The notes beneath the pieces were generated by a model. The model did no database searches and was not told the DNA's origin. It saw only the letters and a program-made list of their open reading frames with translations. The position numbers and the translations under genes are program-made. A DNA stretch of 33,193 bases from JBIIJL01 sp044233795. GTDB taxonomy: Bacteria; Pseudomonadota; Gammaproteobacteria; Legionellales; Legionellaceae. Within the stretch, counting starts at the first letter, position 1, and every line of letters starts with the position of its first letter. Of this stretch, positions 24,972 through 32,990 are shown piece by piece. The stretch is from contig JBIIJL010000014.1 in the NCBI GenBank assembly GCA_044233795.1, positions 1 to 33,193 on the forward strand. The letters are read 5' to 3'.

Positions 24972-25644
24972 TGAATAAATAACCAAAACCGCGCACAGTT
25001 TTAATAAGAGCTTCTCCCATTGGGTCATCCCCTAATTTGTTTCGAAGGTTACTGATGTGTACGTCTATGCTTCGATCATAAGCAGTATATTTTCGTCCTA
25101 GCGCATATTCTGTAAGCTCTTCTTTAGAAAATGCCTGGTTGGGCGATTTCATGAGCATTTCGAGAATATTAAACTCAGCGTTAGTGAGCTCGAGTTCCTC
25201 ACCTTTTATTGTAACAATCCGTTTTGAACAATCAACCATAATATCGTGAAGTTCGATGATGGGTTTTTGTGTCATTGCTTTGTGTGTTCGACGTATTATT
25301 GCCCGAAGTCTTGCCAAGAGTTCGCGAGGGTTACAAGGTTTGGGTAAGTAGTCATCAGCACCAATCTCAAGGCCTACAATTTTGTCTATATCATCACCGC
25401 GTGCAGTAAGAATTAAGACAGGGATATCTGAGTGTTCGCGGATAGCTTTTAAAATCTCAAATCCATTCAATTTAGGTAACAGTATATCAAGGATAATGGC
25501 ATCAAAAGATTGATTTAAAGCTTTCTTGACGCCTTCTTGACCATCATGAACACATACGATTGTAAAACCTTCAGATTGTAAATACTCAACAAGCAAAGCA
25601 GTGAGTTCTCTATCATCGTCAATGATCAAGATACTATTGTTCAT
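24964..25644 (-). CDS. cpxR: OmpR/CpxR-family response regulator
   Basis: 226 aa from ATG 25644, which overlaps the corC stop by 4 bp (ATGA); the longer frame to 25692 would lie inside corC. The receiver domain has acidic pocket D9-D11, phospho-acceptor D53 (ILDILLP), T80 and K102 (LPKP). The C-terminal winged helix (about residues 130-225) has the recognition segment YDRSIDVHISNLRNKLG and ends in IKTVRGFGYLF. The CpxR assignment rests on overall likeness; CpxR controls envelope-stress and, in Legionella, some Dot/Icm genes. It is third in a ybeY-corC-regulator unit. No intact histidine kinase gene is adjacent. Confidence 0.8.
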   Translation of the reverse strand: MNNSILIIDDDRELTALLVEYLQSEGFTIVCVHDGQEGVKKALNQSFDAIILDILLPKLNGFEILKAIREHSDIPVLILTARGDDIDKIVGLEIGADDYLPKPCNPRELLARLRAIIRRTHKAMTQKPIIELHDIMVDCSKRIVTIKGEELELTNAEFNILEMLMKSPNQAFSKEELTEYALGRKYTAYDRSIDVHISNLRNKLGDDPMGEALIKTVRGFGYLFNA

Positions 25645-26495
25645 TCCTTGCTTTCCTTCGTACCTATAGTGTTGGGTCGAAGATCGTAGCATTCTAGTAA
25701 TTTTATCCTTCTAGCATCTGCATTAAGAACTTTAAATTGGAAGTGCTCGATGGTTATAGTATCCCCGCGCTTAGGTAAACACCCAAAGTTTGTCATGACA
25801 ATGCCACCAATTGTGTCATATGTTTGATCACTAAAGTCAGCTTTAAATTCTTCGTTAAACTCTTCAATGGGTGTTTGAGCTTTTAAAATATACCGAGAGT
25901 CGCCATGTGATTTAATATATACCTCTTCATCGATATCAAACTCATCTTCAATATCACCAATGATTTGCTCAATAATGTCCTCTAGGGTTACAAATCCCGC
26001 TACTAATCCATACTCGTCAACGACTATCGCCATATGATTTCGATTGGCACGAAATTCTCTCAAAAGTATATCTAATCGCTTACTTTCAGGAACAAACGTC
26101 GCTTGTCGAATGAGATCATTTAGATCGATAAGTGATGAGCTATCCTGCGTAACGTTTAATAAGTCTTTGGCATGCAAAATACCAATGACATCTTGTTTGC
26201 TGTCAATCACCGGAAATCTAGAATGACCAGATTCTGTGACTATATCTGTAATTTCAATAAGCGTTGCAGCTTCTTCAATGCATACCATTTGATTTTTAGG
26301 AAGCATAATGTCGCGAACTTTAAGCTGAGCTAACAACATGACACCTTCAATCATTGCTAAAGTTTCTGCATCGATGAGCTCACGCAGCTCAGCACCTCGA
26401 AGTAAGGAAATTAACTCATCTTTCGTTCTGGGTTCTGTTTGCAAATACTGTTTTAACCGAGTTAACCATGAACTTGCATCGTATTCTTTCGTCAA
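25641..26495 (-). CDS. corC: CBS-pair/CorC_HlyC domain protein
   Basis: 284 aa. It has no membrane domain, so it is the short CorC type rather than the CNNM-like transporter. Order: N-terminal helical part, two CBS motifs (about 65-180: RDIMLPKNQMV, GHSRFPVID, ILHAKDLL, HMAIVVDEYGLVAGFVTLEDIIEQIIGDIEDEFD) and the C-terminal CorC_HlyC domain (YDTIGGIV...LPKRGD). Linked to magnesium/cobalt efflux or membrane resistance in relatives; the mechanism is unclear. The start is TTG with GAGG eight bases upstream. It follows ybeY, the standard gammaproteobacterial order. Confidence 0.92.
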   Translation of the reverse strand: MTKEYDASSWLTRLKQYLQTEPRTKDELISLLRGAELRELIDAETLAMIEGVMLLAQLKVRDIMLPKNQMVCIEEAATLIEITDIVTESGHSRFPVIDSKQDVIGILHAKDLLNVTQDSSSLIDLNDLIRQATFVPESKRLDILLREFRANRNHMAIVVDEYGLVAGFVTLEDIIEQIIGDIEDEFDIDEEVYIKSHGDSRYILKAQTPIEEFNEEFKADFSDQTYDTIGGIVMTNFGCLPKRGDTITIEHFQFKVLNADARRIKLLECYDLRPNTIGTKESKE

Positions 26496-26511
26496 TCGAC
26501 TACCTCTGCTA

Positions 26512-26973
26512 TTAGGTTTCTAAGTAAGGGCTTCTAAAGCCGAGCTCTAGGAGTAATTTAATTTCAATCGATTGCATTTCTTTTGCATCATCTTCATTAA
26601 TATGATCATAGCCTAATAAATGCAATATACCATGCAGCAAAATATGAGCCCAATGAGCTTCAAGAGGAACTTGTTGAGTGATGCTTTCTTCTTGAAGAAC
26701 ATTTGGACAGATGACAACATCACCGAGAAATGGAATAGCTAATGTTATTTCTTTAGGGTATGTAGCTGGAAATGCAAGTACATTGGTTTTTTTGTTAATA
26801 TTACGATAATTATGATTTAGTGCAATCATTTCTTGCGTATCAACGATGCGAAGTGTGAATTCGCCTTGTTTACAAAAAGCCGCAAGAGTATGTTTTCCCC
26901 ATAGCATTAATTTTTCATCATCAATTGGTGATGTTTCACTTGAGGCATGCTGAATGAAAATGTGATAGTTCAT
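26512..26973 (-). CDS. ybeY: Endoribonuclease YbeY (rRNA maturation factor)
   Basis: 153 aa. The zinc motif H114-x3-H118-x5-H124 (HGILHLLGYDH) is complete, and NxxYRNINKKTNVLAFP upstream is the other conserved block. YbeY acts in 16S rRNA 3'-end maturation and ribosome quality control in the cytoplasm. In many gammaproteobacteria phoH/ybeZ precedes it; here the upstream gene is an unrelated conserved hypothetical. It ends 17 bp before corC. Confidence 0.94.
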   Translation of the reverse strand: MNYHIFIQHASSETSPIDDEKLMLWGKHTLAAFCKQGEFTLRIVDTQEMIALNHNYRNINKKTNVLAFPATYPKEITLAIPFLGDVVICPNVLQEESITQQVPLEAHWAHILLHGILHLLGYDHINEDDAKEMQSIEIKLLLELGFRSPYLET

Positions 26974-26992
26974 GTTGTTAGATTGCTATAAG

Positions 26993-27715
26993 TTATACTG
27001 AGGTTAAGATCCATTGGATCTGTTGATTTAAATCAATACGAATATCTGAGAGCTCTTCTATTTTTCTATCTTCATATACATTATCGCTCGATTTTTCAAC
27101 AATGTGTTTGTCTATGACTTTGTCGCGTTGCTGATGAAGCCAGGCAATTTGTGGTGCAAAGATTTTTAACATACCATCGACCCATTGGTCAAGAATAACC
27201 CAGTGCGGATCATCGGATAGTCTCATATTAAATCTGCGTATAAAATTTGTCACATGACTTGCATCATACCAGATTTCGGACGTAACCCAACGATTAACTG
27301 TGAACAAACGTATTGGCTGTCCTAATCGGTTCATGGAGATAGCAACAATATGGGCAATGGGATTACTAATGTATTTATCCCAATCGAGTAATTTTTTGGG
27401 TTTGATACGTTTAGGAATATTGTCGTAACGTAAAAAACAGTGAAAATGACCGTGCTCTTCTAGCTCCATATCTTCACGGTGACAATGATAAAAAAACTGT
27501 CCGCCAGTAGAAGTATCAATTCTATCTCCAATGGGGTAGTGGATGTTCCGAACATGTCTCCGATTTTTTTGAAGGGTATAGTGTAGAATGTTTTTACCTC
27601 TTTTTGTTGTCATTTGCTGCTGACACATCAGCACTCGTTCTGCACAATTGAGTAAACGAGATTGGTGCCATTTAGTCAACAGAGGTAAAGTGAATTGGTT
27701 ATCATCTAACATCAT
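26993..27715 (-). CDS. Conserved hypothetical protein with His-rich motif (DUF6969-like)
   Basis: 240 aa, no signal peptide or membrane segment. A striking His/acid cluster at residues 77-92 (HCHREDMELEEHGHFH) could bind metal. After it come HIVAISMNRLGQPIRLFTVNRWVTSEIWYDA and DDPHWVILDQWVDGMLKIFAPQI, a conserved-looking core that reminds me of DUF6969; I am not certain of the number. It lies 19 bp upstream of ybeY in the same direction, in the slot often held by phoH/ybeZ. No clear ribosome-binding sequence precedes the two adjacent ATGs (27715, 27712). Function unknown. Confidence 0.7.
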   Translation of the reverse strand: MMLDDNQFTLPLLTKWHQSRLLNCAERVLMCQQQMTTKRGKNILHYTLQKNRRHVRNIHYPIGDRIDTSTGGQFFYHCHREDMELEEHGHFHCFLRYDNIPKRIKPKKLLDWDKYISNPIAHIVAISMNRLGQPIRLFTVNRWVTSEIWYDASHVTNFIRRFNMRLSDDPHWVILDQWVDGMLKIFAPQIAWLHQQRDKVIDKHIVEKSSDNVYEDRKIEELSDIRIDLNQQIQWILTSV

Positions 27716-27747
27716 TTAACCGGGAAGAAACAAATTTTTTGATAGTT

Positions 27748-27791
27748 ATACCCGCTAACTACGCTCATTGAAAAAACGAGCAGCGGGTATA
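27748..27791. terminator. Long hairpin downstream of the small Cys-rich gene
   Basis: Perfect 10-bp arms TATACCCGCT (27748-27757) and AGCGGGTATA (27782-27791) enclose a smaller GCTC/GAGC stem (27764-27767, 27778-27781) with a run of six T (minus strand) in its loop. It begins 12 bp after the minus-strand stop at 27804, so it probably ends that transcript. The shape also fits a REP-like palindrome. Confidence 0.5.
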
Positions 27792-27803
27792 AAAATATAC
27801 TGA

Positions 27804-28070
27804 TTAACTGCCACTTCCAGTGCCGGTGGAAGCAGGAGCACAGCCAGGAGCACAGGCAGGTGCACAGCTAGAAGAGGGGGCTGAGCCATCAGTTGAACTA
27901 TTAGATGCAGCTGGGTTGCAAGGCATGCAACCATTGCATCCTGTTGTTGGTGCAGCAGTAGATTGTTGAGCAGTTGCAGATGTGTCAGAAGCTGCATAAG
28001 CAACTGGAACCAATGTGGCAGCGGAGAGTGTTGTTAATAAAGCAGCGACAGCAACAGATGATTTTTTCAT
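27804..28070 (-). CDS. Small exported Cys/Ala/Pro-rich protein
   Basis: 88 aa with a strong ribosome-binding sequence (AAGGAAGG) and a clear signal peptide (residues 1-26, cleavage at VAYAA-S). The mature part of about 60 aa is low-complexity Ser/Thr/Ala with two cysteine clusters: GCNGCMPC (CxxCxxC) and CAPACAPGCAP (CxxxCxxxC). This suits metal binding or disulfide cross-linking in the periplasm or outside. It is a single gene ended by a hairpin. Small Cys-rich copper-binding peptides (bufferins) are a loose comparison only; their typical motif is not seen. Confidence 0.75.
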   Translation of the reverse strand: MKKSSVAVAALLTTLSAATLVPVAYAASDTSATAQQSTAAPTTGCNGCMPCNPAASNSSTDGSAPSSSCAPACAPGCAPASTGTGSGS

Positions 28071-28206
28071 TTTAACCTTCCTTGAATAAAGTGTTTGAGT
28101 AAATATATTACCTCGCAGGATATCTTAGCAAAAGCCAAAGACGTCTCATAGAGTATACCTCTATTTTTTTAAATTGCATTTAGATATAAGCTCGTTTTGA
28201 ACAATC

Positions 28207-28237
28207 TTGTACTAATCACTGCAAAATAAACTATAAT
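28207..28237 (+). promoter_or_regulatory. Likely sigma-70 promoter for the PHP-domain operon
   Basis: TTGTAC (28207-28212), a 19-base spacer and a perfect TATAAT (28232-28237). Transcription would start about 28244, giving a very short leader before the start codons at 28256/28259. The spacer is longer than ideal. Confidence 0.45.
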
Positions 28238-28258
28238 CGCCCTTAGATTCTCTTTGTG

Positions 28259-29119
28259 ATGGGTAATTTTTCACCATGGTTAGAACAAACAATGTTTGAT
28301 CTTCACTGCCATAGTAACTTTTCTGACGGCGTATTGTGTCCTGCCGATTTATTTATGAAAGCATCAACAGCCGGGCTCCGAGTGCTTGCGCTTACTGACC
28401 ATGATACAATTTCAGGTATTGCTCCTATGAAAAAAGCCGCGTTAGATAGTGATATAACTATCATCAATGGGATTGAGCTTAGTGTTCGCTGGAAGAAATA
28501 TGATATTCATATTCTTGGTTTGCAGATTTCACCTGATGCGTCGTGTTTGATGGAATTAATTGCTCATCAAAATTTTTGTAGAATAGAACGAGCAAAGCTT
28601 ATTGGACAATGTCTTGAAACACTTGGTATTGAGGATGCTTACCAGAAAGCTGTTGTTATTGCTGGTCACGAACGTGTAGGGCGACCTCATTTTGCAGAAG
28701 TTTTGCTAAGCGAAGGTGTTGTTAAAGACTCAAAGGCTGCATTTAAGCAATATTTAGGGCTTGGTAAATCTGCTTACGTGCCAACGGCGTGGGTAGGTTT
28801 GGAGGAAGCAGTTGCTGTAATCAACCAATCTTCAGGACAAGCCGTTATAGCTCACCCATTAAAATATAAACTTACACGGTCCAAATTAAATGAACTTATC
28901 ATCACATTTAAGTCGTGTGGTGGTGTTGGAATGGAGGTGGTTTCTGGCGAGGTTACTGCGAATGAAGCACTAGAAATGGCTGGGCTATGTAATCGATACA
29001 ATTTATTGGCTTCCTCAGGATCAGATTATCATGGAGATCAATTATCACGAACAAGGCTTGGCCAACAACGTCAATTGCCAGTAAACTGTACTCCGATATG
29101 GCAAGCTTGGAACATTTAA
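28259..29119 (+). CDS. rnm: PHP-domain phosphoesterase (RNase AM / TrpH-like)
   Basis: 286 aa from ATG 28259. A GTG one codon earlier and an ATG at 28292 (MFDLHCHS) are alternatives; no start has a good ribosome-binding site, and the predicted transcript leader is very short. PHP metal-site motifs are present: DLHCHSNFSDG, LTDHDT, GIELS, AHPLK and SGSDYHG. The family hydrolyses 5'-nucleotides from oligonucleotides and, as RNase AM (YciV) in E. coli, matures 5' ends of rRNA. The next gene is yciO-like, so the yciV-yciO pairing of enterobacteria is kept. Cytoplasmic. Confidence 0.88.
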   Translation: MGNFSPWLEQTMFDLHCHSNFSDGVLCPADLFMKASTAGLRVLALTDHDTISGIAPMKKAALDSDITIINGIELSVRWKKYDIHILGLQISPDASCLMELIAHQNFCRIERAKLIGQCLETLGIEDAYQKAVVIAGHERVGRPHFAEVLLSEGVVKDSKAAFKQYLGLGKSAYVPTAWVGLEEAVAVINQSSGQAVIAHPLKYKLTRSKLNELIITFKSCGGVGMEVVSGEVTANEALEMAGLCNRYNLLASSGSDYHGDQLSRTRLGQQRQLPVNCTPIWQAWNI

Positions 29120-29134
29120 AGGGGATTTTCTTTT

Positions 29135-29743
29135 ATGGGACAGTTTTTTGCAATACATCCAGATAACCCACAATCTAGGTTATTAAGACAAGCAGCGCTC
29201 ATTGTTCAAGAGGGCGGTTTAATCGTGTACCCTACTGACTCTGGTTATGCGCTGGGGTGTGCTTTAGGAAATAAATCTGCACTTGAACGTATTCGAAGGT
29301 TACGACAACTCGATAAAAACCACAATATGACGTTGGTTTGTAGTGATTTATCTCAATTGTCAACCTATGCACGTGTGACTAATCCTATTTTTCGTTTACT
29401 AAAGGCCTTTACCCCAGGTTCTTATACTTTCATATTGAATGCAACCAACGAAGTACCTCGTTTGATGCTACACCCTAAGCGTAAAACTCTGGGATTACGA
29501 GTACCCGATAATTTAATTTGTTTGTCGTTGCTTGAATGCCTTGAAGCTCCACTGATGAGCACAACATTGATATTACCAGGAGCCTCTGCTCCATTGGGGG
29601 AACCTGAAGCTATAAAAGATTTACTTGGGAATCAAATTGATTTAGTGATCGATGGTGGAAATTGTGGTCATCAGTCAACCACAGTGATTGATCTAACAAG
29701 TGATTTGCGTGAGGGAAAGGGTGATCCTGAGCCTTTCAGATAG
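29135..29743 (+). CDS. yciO: YciO/Sua5/YrdC-family protein
   Basis: 202 aa, a single YrdC-like domain: GGLIVYPTDSGYALGC near residue 30, RxxxLDKNHNMTLVC (KxR-x-KP-like position), FTPGSYTFIL, LGLRVPD and STVIDLT near the end. Length and divergence from TsaC fit the YciO branch, whose role is not settled; Sua5/TsaC make threonylcarbamoyl-AMP for tRNA. AAGGGGA lies ten bases before the ATG. It starts 15 bp after the PHP-domain gene and 23 bp before trpS. Confidence 0.88.
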   Translation: MGQFFAIHPDNPQSRLLRQAALIVQEGGLIVYPTDSGYALGCALGNKSALERIRRLRQLDKNHNMTLVCSDLSQLSTYARVTNPIFRLLKAFTPGSYTFILNATNEVPRLMLHPKRKTLGLRVPDNLICLSLLECLEAPLMSTTLILPGASAPLGEPEAIKDLLGNQIDLVIDGGNCGHQSTTVIDLTSDLREGKGDPEPFR

Positions 29744-29766
29744 TATGTTTTTAGTTGAGGATTTAA

Positions 29767-30978
29767 ATGTCAGTTTTTACTAACAATAAACGAGTTGTTT
29801 CAGGTATGCGTGCGAGTGGACAGCTTCATCTAGGACACTACCATGGTGTGCTCAAAAATTGGCTGAAGATGCAGCATCAGTATGACTGCTTTTTTTTTGT
29901 TGCAGATTTGCACGGATTAACAACTCATTATGATGAGCCTGGCCTCATTGAGAAATATCTATGGCATATGTTGGTTGATTGGCTCGCTTGTGGAATCAAT
30001 CCTAGTTTATCTCGTGTTTTTATTCAGTCTTGGGTGCCAGAACACGCTGAGCTTCATTTGCTCTTATCGATGATAGCACCATTAAGTTGGTTAGAGCGGG
30101 TACCTACGTATAAAGATCAGCAAGAGAAACTGAGAGAAAAGGATCTTTCTACATATGGGTTTTTAGGATATCCATTACTACAAAGTGCAGATGTGCTTTT
30201 ATATAAAGCTGATTATGTACCTGTAGGAGAAGATCAGGTTGCCCATATCGAGCTCATTCGTGAAATTGCTCGCCGTTTCAATCACCTCTATGGTGGAGAG
30301 CCTAATTTTGAAGCACAAGCTCTTGCGGCAATTAAAAAAATGGGCAAAAAAAATGGGCAGCTTTACCTTGAACTTCGTACTAATTTTCAACAAAATGGCT
30401 GTCATGAGTCACTAAAAACTGCTGAAGCCCTCTTGTCCAATCAACACAATTTATCGATTGGAGATAAGGAGCGTCTGCAGGGATATCTTGATGGCGTTAG
30501 CAAAATTATTTTGCCAGAACCTGAGTCAATGCTGACTGAAACGGGTAAAATGCCAGGATTGGATGGACAAAAAATGTCAAAATCTTATCATAATACCATT
30601 GCATTAAGAGATGAACCAATGGTTGTTGAGAAGAAAGTTATGACTATGCCAACCGATCCTGCTCGCGTAAAACGATCTGATCCAGGCACTCCTGAAAAAT
30701 GTCCTGTTTGGCAGTTTCACAAAATATATTCTGATGAGTCAACTCAAGATTGGGCCCAAAATGGCTGTCGCTCGGCAGGTATTGGGTGTGTAGATTGTAA
30801 GCGCCCAGTGATTGAGGCTATTCAAAAAGAACTCGCGCCTATTCAAAAATCTATTATTGAATATGAGGCTGATCTAGGCTTTGTAAAACGTATTGCTGCT
30901 GAAGGAAGTGAACAAGCTCGAGATGAGGCCAATAAAACCTTGTCTGAAGTTCGAGAAGTGATGGGGTTGGGTTACTAA
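29767..30978 (+). CDS. trpS: Tryptophanyl-tRNA synthetase
   Basis: 403 aa. Class I signatures are H21-L-G-H24 and K269-M-S-K-S273; GDQVAHIELIREIARRFN (as GEDQ here) and SADVLLYKAD are typical TrpRS. It charges tRNA-Trp. It is about 70 residues longer than the common bacterial form (about 330). The extra part is an insertion at about 180-255 in the Rossmann half between FNHLYG and the KMSKS loop, containing ELRTNFQQNGCHESL. A Cys cluster CRSAGIGCVDCKRP near 337 is present in many TrpRS of this type. The stop overlaps the scpA start (TAATG). Confidence 0.95.
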   Translation: MSVFTNNKRVVSGMRASGQLHLGHYHGVLKNWLKMQHQYDCFFFVADLHGLTTHYDEPGLIEKYLWHMLVDWLACGINPSLSRVFIQSWVPEHAELHLLLSMIAPLSWLERVPTYKDQQEKLREKDLSTYGFLGYPLLQSADVLLYKADYVPVGEDQVAHIELIREIARRFNHLYGGEPNFEAQALAAIKKMGKKNGQLYLELRTNFQQNGCHESLKTAEALLSNQHNLSIGDKERLQGYLDGVSKIILPEPESMLTETGKMPGLDGQKMSKSYHNTIALRDEPMVVEKKVMTMPTDPARVKRSDPGTPEKCPVWQFHKIYSDESTQDWAQNGCRSAGIGCVDCKRPVIEAIQKELAPIQKSIIEYEADLGFVKRIAAEGSEQARDEANKTLSEVREVMGLGY

Positions 30979-31751
30979 TGTTCATCGTTGCAGGGCAGCC
31001 TCTACATGAGATTCCCGCCGATTTATTCATTCCTCCTGATGCCCTTTTGGTATTGCTCGATTCGTTTAGTGGACCACTTGATTTATTATTGTACCTTATC
31101 CGACAAAATAACATTGATATTTTGAATATTCCTATGTCATCAATTACATCGCAATATCTCAAATACATTGAACTACTCGAAGCTCATCGTATGGCTCTGG
31201 CTGCAGATTATTTAGTTATGGCTGCATTGCTTTTAGAAATAAAATCCAAACTATTACTCCCTCAAACATCATTTGGTCCTGGTGATATTGAGGAAGATCC
31301 AAGAATGGAGCTTGTTAGACGATTAGAGACTTATGAGCAGTTTAAAAAAGCGTCTTTACTTTTAGATGATCTGCCAAGATTAGAACGCGATTTTTTCGAG
31401 CTCTCTCTTTATCAAGGCGAGTTACCTGAATCAATCTCGATAGTACCTACGGTTTTTATGTCTGAACTTCTAGACGCTATGAAAAACCTGATGCAGAATC
31501 AATCATTGATGATTCATCATCAAGTTTTACGTGAGGCTTTAACAGTGCGTGAACGTATGGGCGATATATTATCGATCCTTCAAGGTAAGAAAATGGTAAA
31601 CTTCTCGCATTTGTTAAGGCATAAGGAAGGACGAATGGGGCTTGTGGTGACTTTTCTCGCGATGCTAGAACTTGCCAGACAATCCCTGCTTGTGCTTTCT
31701 CAAACAGAGTTTCAAGGGCCGATTCATGTCTGGATTCATCAAGATGGATGA
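30978..31751 (+). CDS. scpA: Segregation and condensation protein A
   Basis: 257 aa. The kleisin N-terminal signature is FSGPLDLLLYLIRQNNIDILNIPMSSITSQYLKYI, then ADYLVMAALLLEIKSKLLLP and, near the C-terminus, the winged-helix part (VVTFLAMLELARQ). ScpA bridges SMC heads with ScpB in chromosome condensation. The start codon shares a base with the trpS stop, so expression is coupled. Its 3' end overlaps the start of scpB by 26 bp. Confidence 0.95.
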   Translation: MFIVAGQPLHEIPADLFIPPDALLVLLDSFSGPLDLLLYLIRQNNIDILNIPMSSITSQYLKYIELLEAHRMALAADYLVMAALLLEIKSKLLLPQTSFGPGDIEEDPRMELVRRLETYEQFKKASLLLDDLPRLERDFFELSLYQGELPESISIVPTVFMSELLDAMKNLMQNQSLMIHHQVLREALTVRERMGDILSILQGKKMVNFSHLLRHKEGRMGLVVTFLAMLELARQSLLVLSQTEFQGPIHVWIHQDG

Positions 31752-32259
31752 GCAAGAGCTTAAACATATTTTAGAAGTGTTGTTACTCAGTAGTGCTGAG
31801 CCGCTTAGTATCGAAAAAATACTGGCTGTATTTGAGATTGATAGAGTCAGTCGTGCTGAAGTTAAACGAGCATTGCAACTTCTAGAACAAGAATATGCTC
31901 CACGTGCCATAGAACTAAAAGAGATTGTGGGAGGATATTGTATTCAAAGTAAAGTGAATTACAGCCATTGGATTATGAACTTAATGCCTGAAAAGCCTGT
32001 AAAATACTCGCGAGCCTTATTAGAAGTGTTAGCAATTATTGCTTATAAACAACCTGTTACGCGGGCAGATATTGAGGATATTCGAGGTGTTACTTTAAGT
32101 ACGTCTATGTTAAAAACATTATTGGAGCGAGAGTGGATATGTCTAGCTGGCTATCGAGATGTCCCCGGAAAGCCTGCTGTGTATACGACAACAAAAGCGT
32201 TTTTAAATTATTTTAATCTGGCAAGTTTGAATGACTTGCCTTTATTGGATAGAGCATGA
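31726..32259 (+). CDS. scpB: Segregation and condensation protein B
   Basis: 177 aa from ATG 31726, which has AAGGG about nine bases upstream; the frame is open further upstream inside scpA, and ATG 31744 is the other option. Two winged-helix domains are visible: LKHILEVLLLSSAEPLSIEKIL and ALLEVLAIIAYKQPVTRADIEDIRGV, the latter the hallmark of ScpB. Partner of ScpA and SMC. It overlaps rluB by 4 bp (ATGA). Confidence 0.93.
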   Translation: MSGFIKMDEQELKHILEVLLLSSAEPLSIEKILAVFEIDRVSRAEVKRALQLLEQEYAPRAIELKEIVGGYCIQSKVNYSHWIMNLMPEKPVKYSRALLEVLAIIAYKQPVTRADIEDIRGVTLSTSMLKTLLEREWICLAGYRDVPGKPAVYTTTKAFLNYFNLASLNDLPLLDRA

Positions 32260-32990
32260 GTAGTGAACGGTTACAGAAAATTTTAAGTCAGGCAGGATTT
32301 GGTTCTAGAAGAGAAATCGAAGGCTGGATTGAAAAAGGGTTGGTTAAAGTCAATGGTGTAGAAGCCAAATTGGGTGATTCGGCAACAGCAGAGGATAAGA
32401 TCAGCGTACGTGGAAGGGTCATTATCAACCCATTAACAGAACAGTACAATACACGTATTTTGCTTTATCATAAACCAATAGGTGAAATATCGAGCAGGAA
32501 GGATCCCAAGTTTAGCAAAACAGTTTTTGATAACTTGCCACATTTAAAAAAGGGGCGCTGGGTGCAGGTTGGTCGACTTGATCTTAATACATCGGGACTA
32601 CTAATTTTCACAAACAATGGAGAGTTAGCGAATCGTTTGATGCACCCTAAATTTGAATTAGAGCGCGAATATGCTGTTAGAGTCCACGGTCAAGTGAGCC
32701 CTTTGGCCCTTGATGCCTTGCTAAAGGGGGTACAACTCGATGATGGGGTGTCTAAATTCAAGCGGTTAGAGTTTCGTGGCGGAGAAGGGGCTAACAGTTG
32801 GTATCATGTGATTTTAACTGAAGGAAGAAACCGAGAGGTTCGCCGATTATGGGAGTCTCAAGGATTAGAAGTAAGTCGATTGATTCGTATCCGCTATGGA
32901 CAATTACAGATGCCTCGTTCGCTTCGTCGAGGAGATTATGTTGAGCTTTCCAAGGAAGCCGTGGAAGTCTTTGTGGCGGGGCTTCAATGA
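32256..32990 (+). CDS. rluB: 23S rRNA pseudouridine synthase B
   Basis: 244 aa. An N-terminal S4 RNA-binding domain (RLQKILSQAGFGSRREIEGWI) is followed by the RsuA-family catalytic domain with GRLD109LNTSGLLIFTNNGELANRLMHP; D109 is the nucleophile. NREVRRLWESQGLEVSRLIRIRYG is the conserved C-terminal part. It forms pseudouridine at 2605 of 23S rRNA by family knowledge. It lacks the long Arg/Gly-rich C-terminal tail of E. coli RluB. It overlaps both scpB and rlmD by 4 bp, continuing the coupled chain. Confidence 0.93.
   Translation: MSSERLQKILSQAGFGSRREIEGWIEKGLVKVNGVEAKLGDSATAEDKISVRGRVIINPLTEQYNTRILLYHKPIGEISSRKDPKFSKTVFDNLPHLKKGRWVQVGRLDLNTSGLLIFTNNGELANRLMHPKFELEREYAVRVHGQVSPLALDALLKGVQLDDGVSKFKRLEFRGGEGANSWYHVILTEGRNREVRRLWESQGLEVSRLIRIRYGQLQMPRSLRRGDYVELSKEAVEVFVAGLQ

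Noticed and set aside
27755..28003. Leu/Gln-rich 82-aa ORF in another frame
   Set aside because: Composition is a frame artefact of the Cys/Ala-rich gene at 27804-28070, which has the signal peptide and strong ribosome-binding site.
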